Source: Amycolatopsis nalaikhensis (GTDB lineage: Bacteria > Actinomycetota > Actinomycetes > Mycobacteriales > Pseudonocardiaceae). Taken from it: DNA of 64,000 nt. The notes beneath the pieces are model-generated. The model was not told the DNA's origin. It made no database searches and was given only the letters and a program-made list of their open reading frames with translations. Positions 8,512 to 15,932 of the stretch are shown in pieces; the first letter of the stretch is position 1, and each line of letters begins with the position of its first letter. The stretch is taken from the NCBI RefSeq assembly GCF_030264295.1, contig NZ_CP127173.1, positions 7,509,501-7,573,500 on the forward strand, given 5' to 3'. A program made the translations under genes and the position numbers.

Positions 8512-8594
8512 CGCCCCAATGTGGCCTTCGGTGCGTGAGACGCACCCAAGGCGGCCTTCGGTGCGTCAGACGCAACCAAGGCCACATTGGGGCG
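8512..8594. repeat. 83-bp nested palindromic intergenic repeat, copy 2
   Basis: Same length and almost the same sequence as the copy at 1425-1507, with the same 17-bp terminal inverted arms. The two differ at only a few internal positions, mostly at the tips of the small palindromes (GTCAGAC versus GTGAGAC, and GTCTGAC versus GTCAGAC). Here it lies between the TetR stop and the operator region of the D-aminoacylase operon. Confidence 0.85.
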
Positions 8595-8600
8595 CTTGAG

Positions 8601-8677
8601 TTCGTCGCCGCGGCTGAACCAGCCCGCCGCGATTCGTCGTGCGGGACGAACGCCCGCGCCGCCCGACCTCCTAACGT
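8601..8677 (+). promoter_or_regulatory. Tandem TTCGTC-N6-GACGAA operators and promoter of the D-aminoacylase operon
   Basis: Two 18-bp inverted repeats stand 32 bp apart: TTCGTC-GCCGCG-GCTGAA at 8601-8618 (imperfect) and TTCGTC-GTGCGG-GACGAA at 8633-8650 (perfect arms). A -10-like TAACGT lies at 8672-8677, 22 bp after the second site, and the gene starts at 8711. The same element and spacing recur before the serine hydrolase gene at 13660, and one more site sits at 11250. The position upstream of the -35 region would suit an activator; the regulator is unknown. Confidence 0.6.
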
Positions 8678-8710
8678 CACCTCGATCGGCGACGACGAGG
8701 AGGCGGACGG

Positions 8711-10183
8711 GTGCGGACACTCTTGCGGGGCGGCCGGGTGGTGGACCCCGGCAGCGGGTTCGACGGCATCGCCGACGTGCTCCTCGACGGCGACACCGTC
8801 GAAGCCGTCGGCACCGCGCTCGACGCGCCGGACGCCACGGAAGTCGACGTCAGCGGGCTCGTCGTCGGGCCGGGGTTCGTCGACCTGCACAGCCACGTGC
8901 ACTCGATCGCCGGACAGCGGCTGCAGGCCATGGACGGGGTCACCGCCGCCCTCGACCTCGAAGCCGGGCTGATGCCGATCGAACGCGCCTACGCCGAGGC
9001 CGCCAAGGCCGGGCGGCCGTTGCACTACGGCTTCTCCGCCTCCTGGGGCGCCGCGCGGGCGCAGGTCCTCGCGAACATCGCGCCCGACGCGAGCATCGAC
9101 AGCGGGCTCGCCGTCCTCGGAAACCCGCGGTGGCAACGGAGTTCGTCCAAGACCGAATTGGCCGCGTGGCTGTCGCTGCTCGAGGGCGAACTGGCGGATG
9201 GCGCACTCGGCATCGGCATTCTGATGGGCTATGCGCCCGCGACCGAGCCGGGGGAGTTCCTCGCCGTCGCGCGGCTCGCCGCGAACGCCGGCGTCCCCAC
9301 CTACACCCACGTCCGGGAGCTGGTCGAGGTCGACCCGGCGATCCCGGTCGACGGCTCGGTCGAGATCGTCGCCGCCGCCGGGGAAACGGGCGCCGCGATG
9401 CACCACTGCCACGTCAACAGCACCTCCGGCCACCACATCGACCGCGTCCTCGCCACCCTCGACACCGCGCGCCGCGAAGGCTCGCGTGTCACCGTCGAGG
9501 CCTACCCGTACGGCGCGGGCAGCACCGCCGTCGGGGCCGCCTTCATCGAGCCGGACCGCCTGCGGATGAAGGGACTCCGGCCCTCGAGCGTCGTGATCCT
9601 GGAGACGGGGGAGCGGGTTCGCGACGAAGCCCGGCTGCGCCAGATCCGGCGGGACGACCCGGCCGCGCCGTGCATCCTGGAGTTCCTCGACGAAGAAAAC
9701 CCCCGGGAACGCGCGCTGCTGCACCAAGCCCTCGCCTTCCCCGACGCCGTCGTCGCCAGCGACGCCATGCCCGTGTCCTGGAAGGACGGTCACAGCGAGA
9801 CCACCGAGTGGCCGCTGCCGCCGGGCGGCACCACGCACCCGCGCACCGCGGGCACCTACGCCAAGACCCTGCGCCTGATGGTCCGCGAAAGCGGGGCCTG
9901 GAGCTGGCTCGAGGCGTTCCGCCGCTGCTCCTACCTGCCGTCGCGGATCCTCGACGACGTCGCGCCCGCGGCCCGCCGCAAGGGCCACCTCGGTGTGGGC
10001 GCCGACGCCGACGTCGTGGTCCTCGACCCGGCCGCGGTCACCGACACCGCGACCTACACCGACCCCACCCGGCCGTCGAAGGGGGTCCGGCACCTGTTCG
10101 TCGCCGGAGTTCCCGTGGTCAGGGACGGAGCCCTGGACACGGAAGCCTTTCCGGGACAGCCGCTGCGGGGTGAGCCGAAGTGA
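8711..10183 (+). CDS. N-acyl-D-amino-acid deacylase family amidohydrolase
   Basis: A 490-residue metal-dependent hydrolase that removes an N-acyl group from D-amino acids (family activity). The N-terminal beta-sandwich RTLLRGGRVVDPGSG is followed by the zinc motif DLHSHVH near residue 60 and THVREL; the C-terminal part closes with ADADVVVLDP as in D-aminoacylases and dihydroorotase-like enzymes. GTG 8711 is preceded by GAGGAGG. There is no signal peptide, so it is cytoplasmic. It opens the putative D-amino-acid operon and overlaps the M20 gene (GTGA). A related N-acyl or hydantoin-type substrate cannot be excluded. Confidence 0.82.
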   Translation: MRTLLRGGRVVDPGSGFDGIADVLLDGDTVEAVGTALDAPDATEVDVSGLVVGPGFVDLHSHVHSIAGQRLQAMDGVTAALDLEAGLMPIERAYAEAAKAGRPLHYGFSASWGAARAQVLANIAPDASIDSGLAVLGNPRWQRSSSKTELAAWLSLLEGELADGALGIGILMGYAPATEPGEFLAVARLAANAGVPTYTHVRELVEVDPAIPVDGSVEIVAAAGETGAAMHHCHVNSTSGHHIDRVLATLDTARREGSRVTVEAYPYGAGSTAVGAAFIEPDRLRMKGLRPSSVVILETGERVRDEARLRQIRRDDPAAPCILEFLDEENPRERALLHQALAFPDAVVASDAMPVSWKDGHSETTEWPLPPGGTTHPRTAGTYAKTLRLMVRESGAWSWLEAFRRCSYLPSRILDDVAPAARRKGHLGVGADADVVVLDPAAVTDTATYTDPTRPSKGVRHLFVAGVPVVRDGALDTEAFPGQPLRGEPK

Positions 10184-11301
10184 TCGACGACATCGAGGCG
10201 CTCGTCCGGTGCGAGTCACCGTCGGCCGACCACGAAGCCGTCGCCCGCAGCGCCGAAGCCGTCGCCGCGATCGGCCGTCGCCTGCTCGGCGCCGAACCCG
10301 AGCGCCTCGACGTCGACGGGTGTCCGCACCTGCGCTGGCGGTTCGGCGACGGCCCGCCGCGGGTCCTGCTGCTCGGGCACCACGACACCGTGTGGCCGCT
10401 GGGTTCCCTGCGCACGCACCCCTTCGAAGTCCGCGACGGCGTCCTGCGCGGCCCCGGCTGCTTCGACATGAAGGCCGGGGTGGTGCTGGCCCTGCACGCC
10501 GCCGCGGCGCTGCCCGATCGGGACGGGCTCTCGATCCTCGTCACCGGCGACGAGGAAATCGGCTCGCCGTCGTCCCGCGCGCTCATCGAGGAGGAGGCCA
10601 AGAGCTGCGACGCGGTCTTCGTGCTCGAAGCCTCGGCCGACGGTGGCGCGCTGAAAACCCGCCGCAAAGGCGTTTCCCTGTACCGGATCGAAGTCGACGG
10701 CCGCGCCGCGCACGCCGGGCTCGAACCGGAAAAGGGCGTCAACGCCGGGATCGAGGTCGCCCACCAGATCCTCGCGGTAGCCGCTCTCGCCGACCCCGAA
10801 CGCGGCACGACCGTCGTCCCGACCGCGCTCAGCGCCGGAACGACGACCAACACCGTGCCCGGCGCGGCGAGCGTCGCGGTCGACGTGCGGGTGTGGGACG
10901 CGGCCGAACAACTCCGCGTCGACCAGGCCATCCGGAGTCTCCGGCCGCACCTGCCCGGTGCGGGGATCCGCATCACCGGGGGCATCAACCGGCCACCACT
11001 GGACGCGGCGGCGTCGGCGGACCTCTTCGCGCTGGCGAACGAACTCGCGGGCGGCACGCTCACCGAAGCCGCGGTCGGCGGCGCGTCCGACGGCAACTTC
11101 ACCGCCGGACTGGGGATCCCGACCCTCGACGGCCTCGGTGCGGTCGGCGGCGGTGCCCACGCCGACGACGAACACGTCGTGGTCGCCGAGCTGCCGAACC
11201 GGCTCGCGTTACTGACCGCGCTGGCGGAAACCGTGCTGGCGCAAGGGAGTTCGTCCGCCACGACGAACGCGCCGGGTGAATCCGGTGCGGGACAACGGTG
11301 A
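10180..11301 (+). CDS. M20-family metallo-hydrolase, candidate N-succinyl-L-amino-acid desuccinylase
   Basis: A 373-residue carboxypeptidase G2/ArgE-like enzyme. The di-zinc ligands are visible as GHHDTVWP, GCFDMKAG (bridging Asp) and GDEEIGS (catalytic Glu pair); a dimerisation domain runs from about residue 175 to 285. M20 enzymes of this type remove N-acyl groups from L-amino acids. Placed next to a GNAT and an N-succinylamino-acid racemase, it fits the last step of the known D-to-L conversion pathway (succinylate, racemise, desuccinylate). The last ~18 codons overlap a TTCGTC-N6-GACGAA operator. Confidence 0.82.
   Translation: MIDDIEALVRCESPSADHEAVARSAEAVAAIGRRLLGAEPERLDVDGCPHLRWRFGDGPPRVLLLGHHDTVWPLGSLRTHPFEVRDGVLRGPGCFDMKAGVVLALHAAAALPDRDGLSILVTGDEEIGSPSSRALIEEEAKSCDAVFVLEASADGGALKTRRKGVSLYRIEVDGRAAHAGLEPEKGVNAGIEVAHQILAVAALADPERGTTVVPTALSAGTTTNTVPGAASVAVDVRVWDAAEQLRVDQAIRSLRPHLPGAGIRITGGINRPPLDAAASADLFALANELAGGTLTEAAVGGASDGNFTAGLGIPTLDGLGAVGGGAHADDEHVVVAELPNRLALLTALAETVLAQGSSSATTNAPGESGAGQR
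11250..11267 (+). promoter_or_regulatory. TTCGTC-N6-GACGAA operator inside the 3' end of the M20 gene
   Basis: Perfect 6-bp arms around CGCCAC, the same spacer as at 13541-13558. It lies 66 bp before the preferred GTG start of the GNAT gene, so it may serve an internal promoter for the GNAT-racemase pair. I found no convincing second site at 31-32 bp here. Confidence 0.5.
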
Positions 11302-11333
11302 CCCGGCCCGGCCGTGGCGGAAAGGTGGTCGGT

Positions 11334-12215
11334 GTGACAGAAGTCGTGACGAACACAGCCCCGCTCCTGCGGGACGAGGCGGCCGCGGCCGCCACCGCCG
11401 CCGCGACGGCCTCGGGGGTCCAGGTCCGGACACTCGCCGAGGTCGCCGACCTGACCGCCGTGACCCGGCTCTTCGAGGCGATCTGGCGCCCGGCTCCCGG
11501 AAACCAGCCCGTGACGTCCGAACTGCTGCGGGCCATGGTGTCCGCGGGCAACTACGTCGCGGGCGCCTTCGACGGCACCGAGCTCCTCGGCGCCTGCTTC
11601 GGGTTCTTCGGCGGGCCCGCGAAAGGGGGACTGCACAGCCACATCGCCGGGGTCGCGACCGCCGGGCACGGCCGCGGCATCGGGTTCGCGCTCAAGCTGC
11701 ACCAGCGCGCCTGGGCACTGGGCCAGGACGTCCCGGTGGTCTCGTGGACGTTCGACCCGCTGGTGCGGCGCAACGCCCACTTCAACCTGACCAAGCTCGC
11801 CGCCCGCCCCGAGCACTACCTGCCCGACTTCTACGGCCCGATGCACGACGGCATCAACGGCGCGGGCGACACCGACCGGCTGATGGTGGCCTGGGACCTG
11901 GCGAGCCCGCCGGTGCGCGCCGCGGCCAGGGCCGAACCCGCCCGGTTCGACGCGGCGGCGTTGCGGAACCAGGGCGCCGCCGTGGCGTTGGCGGCGGACG
12001 ACGGCGGCGCGCCGGTCACCGGGCCCGCCGACGCGCCGGTCGTGCTCGTCGCCGTGCCGCCGGACATCGAGGCGCTCCGGCGCGCCGACCCCGGCCGGGG
12101 CCGCGCGTGGCGGGTCGCCCTGCGGGAGGTGCTCGGCGGCCTGATGACCGGCGGCGCCTCCGTCATCGGATTCGATCGTGCCGGCTGGTACGTGGTCGCG
12201 AAGGAGCAGTCGTGA
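11334..12215 (+). CDS. GNAT-family acyltransferase, candidate succinyl-CoA:D-amino-acid N-succinyltransferase
   Basis: A 293-residue protein with a GNAT core: LHSHIAGVATAGHGRGIGFALK carries the acyl-CoA pyrophosphate loop (HGRGIG, around residue 113), followed by WTFDPLVRRNAHFNLTKLA. The long C-terminal extension is typical of the GNATs found beside N-succinylamino-acid racemases. In the pathway proposed by Sakai and colleagues for Geobacillus, this enzyme succinylates D-amino acids irreversibly. I chose GTG 11334 because AAAGGTGG precedes it; an upstream in-frame GTG at 11298 has no such site. The stop overlaps the racemase start by 4 bp. Confidence 0.75.
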   Translation: MTEVVTNTAPLLRDEAAAAATAAATASGVQVRTLAEVADLTAVTRLFEAIWRPAPGNQPVTSELLRAMVSAGNYVAGAFDGTELLGACFGFFGGPAKGGLHSHIAGVATAGHGRGIGFALKLHQRAWALGQDVPVVSWTFDPLVRRNAHFNLTKLAARPEHYLPDFYGPMHDGINGAGDTDRLMVAWDLASPPVRAAARAEPARFDAAALRNQGAAVALAADDGGAPVTGPADAPVVLVAVPPDIEALRRADPGRGRAWRVALREVLGGLMTGGASVIGFDRAGWYVVAKEQS

Positions 12216-13318
12216 AACTCACCGGTGTGGACCTGCTGCGCGTCCGCATGCCGCTGGTCTCCCCGTTTCGGACGTCGTTCGGCACCCAGGCCGAGCGCGA
12301 GCTGCTGGTCCTGCGCGCGGTGACCTCCGAAGGCGAGGGCTGGGGCGAGTGCGGCGCGATGGTCGACCCGCTCTACTCCTCGGAGTACGTCGACGGCGTC
12401 GAGCACGTGCTGCGGACCTTCCTCGTCCCGGCGCTGCTGGCGGCCGACGACCTGACGGCGAACAAGGTCGCGCCGCTGCTGGCGAAGTTCAAGGGCCACC
12501 GGATGGCCAAGGCCGCGCTGGAGATGGCCGTGCTCGACGCGGAGCTGCGCGCGCACGGCGTCTCCTTCGCCACCGCGCTGGGGTCCACATCGGACTCCGT
12601 GGCGTGCGGGGTCTCGGTCGGCATCATGGACTCGATCCCGCAGCTGCTCGACGCCGTCGGCGGCTACCTCGACGCCGGCTACCTGCGCATCAAGCTGAAG
12701 ATCGAGCCCGGCTGGGACGTCGAGCCGGTGCGGGCGGTCCGGGAGCGCTTCGGCGACGACGTCCTGCTGCAGGTCGACGCCAACACGGCGTACACCCTCT
12801 CGGACGTGCCGCAGCTGCGCCGGCTGGACCCCTTCGAGCTGCTGCTGATCGAGCAGCCGCTGGAAGAGGAGGACGTACTCGGCCACGCGGAGCTGGCCAA
12901 GCACATCCGGACGCCGATCTGCCTCGACGAGTCCGTGGTGTCCGCCCGCTCGGCCGCGGACGCGATCCGGCTCGGCGCCTGCCGGATCGTCAACATCAAG
13001 CCGAGCCGGGTCGGCGGGTACCTCGAGGCGCGGCGGGTGCACGACGTCTGTGCCGCGCACGGCGTCCCGGTGTGGTGCGGCGGGATGATCGAGACCGGGC
13101 TGGGCCGGGCGGCCAACGTCGCGCTGGCGTCGCTGCCCGGGTTCACCCTGCCCGGCGACACCTCGGCTTCGGACCGGTTCTACCGCACCGACATCACCGA
13201 GCCGTTCGTGCTCGAAGGCGGGCGGCTGCCGGTGCCGTCGGGGCCCGGCCTCGGCGTCACGCCGATCGCGGAGCGGCTGGCCGAGGTGACCGTCGCGAAG
13301 TCCTGGCTGACGGACTGA
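12212..13318 (+). CDS. N-succinylamino-acid racemase / o-succinylbenzoate synthase (enolase superfamily)
   Basis: A 368-residue enolase-superfamily enzyme, very close to the Amycolatopsis N-acylamino-acid racemase from memory. The acid-base lysines appear in RIKLKIEPGW (KxK) and VNIKPSRVGG; the three metal ligands in LQVDANTAY, LIEQPLEEED and LCLDES-type ICLDESVVSA. It interconverts D- and L-N-succinylamino acids; most homologues also have o-succinylbenzoate synthase activity. Lying between a GNAT and, just upstream, an M20 hydrolase, it is more likely to serve D-amino-acid conversion than menaquinone synthesis. It starts with GTG overlapping the GNAT stop. Confidence 0.9.
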   Translation: MKLTGVDLLRVRMPLVSPFRTSFGTQAERELLVLRAVTSEGEGWGECGAMVDPLYSSEYVDGVEHVLRTFLVPALLAADDLTANKVAPLLAKFKGHRMAKAALEMAVLDAELRAHGVSFATALGSTSDSVACGVSVGIMDSIPQLLDAVGGYLDAGYLRIKLKIEPGWDVEPVRAVRERFGDDVLLQVDANTAYTLSDVPQLRRLDPFELLLIEQPLEEEDVLGHAELAKHIRTPICLDESVVSARSAADAIRLGACRIVNIKPSRVGGYLEARRVHDVCAAHGVPVWCGGMIETGLGRAANVALASLPGFTLPGDTSASDRFYRTDITEPFVLEGGRLPVPSGPGLGVTPIAERLAEVTVAKSWLTD

Positions 13319-13347
13319 CCACAGTGGACTGACGGACGGAGTGTCCC

Positions 13348-13557
13348 ATGGAGACAGCCGAACAGGTGATCACCCGCCGCGTGGCGGAAGCGGGTGCCCG
13401 GGTCCGCCGGTGCGCGGCCGGGGCCGCGGTGGCGGTCTCGAGCGGCAAGGTCCTGATCGCGGTGCGCTGCGCGGAGATCCGGGCGGTGCTGGCGCGCCGG
13501 CTGTGGTCGCGGCCCTCCGCCGAGAAGCCGCGCGAGGCGGTTCGTCCGCCACGATGA
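13348..13557 (+). CDS. Small hypothetical protein
   Basis: A possible 69-residue basic protein with no recognisable family. In favour: ATG with GGAG nine bases upstream, strong GC bias at third positions, and position 29 bp after the racemase stop. Against: low complexity (mostly Ala, Arg, Val) and a stop codon that lies inside the operator at 13541-13558. May be spurious. Confidence 0.35.
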   Translation: METAEQVITRRVAEAGARVRRCAAGAAVAVSSGKVLIAVRCAEIRAVLARRLWSRPSAEKPREAVRPPR

Positions 13558-13617
13558 AAGTTTCGCCGGGGCTCGTCGGATTCGACGAACCGTGCGCCCC
13601 GGCCGCCGTCCTAGCAT
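13541..13617 (+). promoter_or_regulatory. Tandem operators and -10 element before the serine hydrolase-Dpp operon
   Basis: Two 18-bp sites spaced 31 bp apart: TTCGTC-CGCCAC-GATGAA at 13541-13558 and CTCGTC-GGATTC-GACGAA at 13572-13589. A -10-like TAGCAT is at 13612-13617, 22 bp after the second site. This repeats the geometry seen at 8601-8677 (two sites 32 bp apart, then TAACGT at 22 bp), arguing for common control of the two halves of the locus. ATG of the hydrolase is at 13660. Confidence 0.6.
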
Positions 13618-13659
13618 CCCGGCATCGCCGGTTCCCCCATCGTCGGACGAGAGGCAACC

Positions 13660-15045
13660 ATGTCGAAACTCACCGAACTCGATGCCTGGCTCGCGAGCCG
13701 GCTCCCGGCCCTGCTCGCCGAACACCGGGTCCCCGGCGCGTCCGTCGCCGTGTACGCCGGTGGCGAGGTCGTCGACCGCGCGGCCGGGGTGCTCAACAAG
13801 GGCACCGGCGTCGACGCGGACGTGAACTCGCTCTTCCAGATCGGCTCCATCACGAAGGTCTGGACGACGACACTGGCGATGCAGCTGGTCGACGAAGGCG
13901 TGCTGCACCTCGACGACCCGGTCCGCAAGCACCTGCCGGAGTTCAAGCTCGCCGACGAGGACGCGGCCGCGCGGATCACCGTGCGGCAGCTGATGTGCCA
14001 CACCTCCGGCTTCGAGGGCGACATCTTCACCGACACCGGCCGCGGCGACGACTGCGTCGAGAAGCTCGTCGCCACCCTCGGCGACGTTCCGCAGCTGTTC
14101 GCGCCCGGCGAGATGTTCTCCTACAACAACGCCGCCTTCTGCGTGCTCGGCCGGGTGATCGAGGTGCTGCGGGGCAAGAGCTTCGGCGACTGCCTGAACG
14201 ACCACCTGTTCACCCCGCTCGGCCTGACGCACGCCGCGGCGAGCCCGTACGAGGCGATCCGGTTCCGCGCCGCGATCGGGCACCTCTCGCCGAAGCCCGA
14301 CGCCGACCCCGAACCCGCGGGCATCTGGGCGCTGACGCCGTCGAACGCCCCGGCGGGCTCGATGCTCGCGATGCGCCCGCGTGACCTGGTGGCGTTCGCC
14401 GCGATGCACCTCAAGGACGGCGAAGGCCCCGACGGCACCCGCGTGCTGAGCGCGGAAAGCGCCCGCGCGATGCGGGAGCGCGTGGTGGAGCTGCCCGACC
14501 TCGGGCTGATGGGCGACGCGTGGGGGCTCGGCTGGTCGCTGTTCGACTGGCCCGGCGGGGCGGTCGTCGGGCACGACGGCGGCACGATCGGCCAGTCGGC
14601 GTTCCTGCGGGTCGCGCCGGAGCACGACGTCGCGGTGGCGCTGCTGACCAACGGCGGCAACCCGATCCCGCTCTACACCGAGGTCGTCGGGCACCTGCTC
14701 GAGGAGCTCGCCGGGATCGAGCTCGCCCAGCCGCCGGTGCCCGACCCGGCCCCGCCGCGGATCGACGCGAGCCGGTACGTCGGCGACTACGCGTCGTCGG
14801 TCGCGGACATCAAGGTCAGCCAGGACGCCGACGGCCGGATCTGGGTCGAGCGCGTCCCGAAGGGGATCTTCGCCGAGCTGTCCGGTCCGGAGAAGACCGA
14901 GCTGGTCGCGCTGAATGGCGACACGCTGATCCTCGCCGAGCCGATGCAGGGCATGTACCTGCCGCACGCCTTCGTCGGCGACGACGGCACCGGGCGGGCG
15001 CTCTACCTGCACACCGGCCGCGCCGATCGAAGGGTCAGCGCGTGA
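13660..15045 (+). CDS. SxxK serine hydrolase, beta-lactamase/D-aminopeptidase family
   Basis: A 461-residue penicillin-recognising-fold hydrolase. The nucleophile is Ser63 in GSITK (Lys66), the second motif is Tyr155 in YNN, and the third is HDGG near residue 307; a C-terminal lipocalin-like domain follows from about residue 365. Relatives include class C-like esterases, D-aminopeptidases and D-stereospecific peptidases. No signal peptide is visible, so it should act on imported peptides. It is clearly paralogous to the C-terminal domain of the protein at 21353-24694 (shared TGRGDDCVEK, FTPLGLT, IGQSAFLRV). Substrate specificity is inferred from context only. Confidence 0.82.
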   Translation: MSKLTELDAWLASRLPALLAEHRVPGASVAVYAGGEVVDRAAGVLNKGTGVDADVNSLFQIGSITKVWTTTLAMQLVDEGVLHLDDPVRKHLPEFKLADEDAAARITVRQLMCHTSGFEGDIFTDTGRGDDCVEKLVATLGDVPQLFAPGEMFSYNNAAFCVLGRVIEVLRGKSFGDCLNDHLFTPLGLTHAAASPYEAIRFRAAIGHLSPKPDADPEPAGIWALTPSNAPAGSMLAMRPRDLVAFAAMHLKDGEGPDGTRVLSAESARAMRERVVELPDLGLMGDAWGLGWSLFDWPGGAVVGHDGGTIGQSAFLRVAPEHDVAVALLTNGGNPIPLYTEVVGHLLEELAGIELAQPPVPDPAPPRIDASRYVGDYASSVADIKVSQDADGRIWVERVPKGIFAELSGPEKTELVALNGDTLILAEPMQGMYLPHAFVGDDGTGRALYLHTGRADRRVSA

Positions 15046-15932
15046 GCGGCGTCGCCACCGAAATCGAAGACGTCTTCGCGAGCGCGGGCGCCCGGGGTTT
15101 CCTGCACGCGCGGGAGATCGGCGGGCGGGCCGAGGTCGCCGTCGGCGCGGACGACCCGGTCGTGCTCGCGTCGGTGTTCAAGATCCCGGTCGCCGTCGCC
15201 TACGCACGGGAAGTCGTCGCGGGACGGCTCGACGAAACCGAGCGGACCCGCGTCGGGAAGCGCTACCGCATCGGCGGGATCGGCACCGCGGGGTGCGCCG
15301 ACGACGTCGAGATGAGCTGGCGGGACCTCGCGCTGTTCATGCTGACCATGAGCGACAACGCCGCGACCGACGTCATCTACCACCGGGTCGGGCAGGACGC
15401 CGTCGACCGCGTCCTCGCCGACCTGGACCTGCGCCGCACCCGGCTGATCGGCTGCTGCGAAGACCTCTTCGCCTCGGTGCTGGCCGACCTCGGCGCCGCC
15501 GAAGACGACGACCTCGACGCCGTTTTCGCCGGAGCCACGCCGGAACGGACGTGGAAACTCGCGGTGCTCGACCCGGAGCGCACGACGTCGTCCACGCCCC
15601 GCGAGATCACCACCCTGCTGGAAGCCGTGTGGACCGACCGCGCGGCCGAGCCCGCCGCCTGCGAGCGGGTGCGCCGGATCATGGCGCGGCAGATCTGGCC
15701 GCACCGGATCTCCTCCGGGTTCGGCTCGGACGTCGCGATCGCGGCCAAGACCGGCACGCTGCCCGCGGTCCGCAACGAAGCCGGGGTCGTGACGTACCCC
15801 GACGGCCGCCGGTTCGCCGTCGCCGTCTTCACCCGCGCGGACTCGCTCGCCGAGCGGCAGCCCGCCGTCGACGCCGCCATCGGCGAGGCCGCCCGCCTCG
15901 CCGTGGACCACCTGCGGAAGGAAACGCCATGA
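15042..15932 (+). CDS. Class A beta-lactamase-like serine hydrolase
   Basis: A 296-residue protein with the three class A motifs in order: SVFK (SxxK, near residue 46), MSDN (SDN, near residue 104) and AKTGT (KTG, near residue 237). No signal peptide is present, unusual for a true secreted beta-lactamase, and I see no convincing omega-loop ExxLN motif. A cytoplasmic amidase or peptidase acting on small D-configured substrates is therefore likelier than antibiotic resistance. It overlaps the genes on both sides by 4 bp (GTGA, ATGA), placing it firmly in the peptide-import operon. Confidence 0.78.
   Translation: MSGVATEIEDVFASAGARGFLHAREIGGRAEVAVGADDPVVLASVFKIPVAVAYAREVVAGRLDETERTRVGKRYRIGGIGTAGCADDVEMSWRDLALFMLTMSDNAATDVIYHRVGQDAVDRVLADLDLRRTRLIGCCEDLFASVLADLGAAEDDDLDAVFAGATPERTWKLAVLDPERTTSSTPREITTLLEAVWTDRAAEPAACERVRRIMARQIWPHRISSGFGSDVAIAAKTGTLPAVRNEAGVVTYPDGRRFAVAVFTRADSLAERQPAVDAAIGEAARLAVDHLRKETP

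Noticed and set aside
1425..8594. Interpretation of the two 83-bp repeats as CRISPR units
   Set aside because: They are 7 kb apart, long, internally palindromic and lack spacers or cas genes.
12212..13318. Assignment as the menaquinone-pathway o-succinylbenzoate synthase
   Set aside because: No other men genes are nearby, whereas the GNAT and M20 neighbours reproduce the N-succinylamino-acid racemase context. Dual activity remains possible.
15042..15932. Interpretation as an antibiotic-resistance class A beta-lactamase
   Set aside because: The motifs fit the fold, but there is no signal peptide, no clear omega-loop Glu motif, and the gene is embedded by 4-bp overlaps in a peptide-uptake operon.
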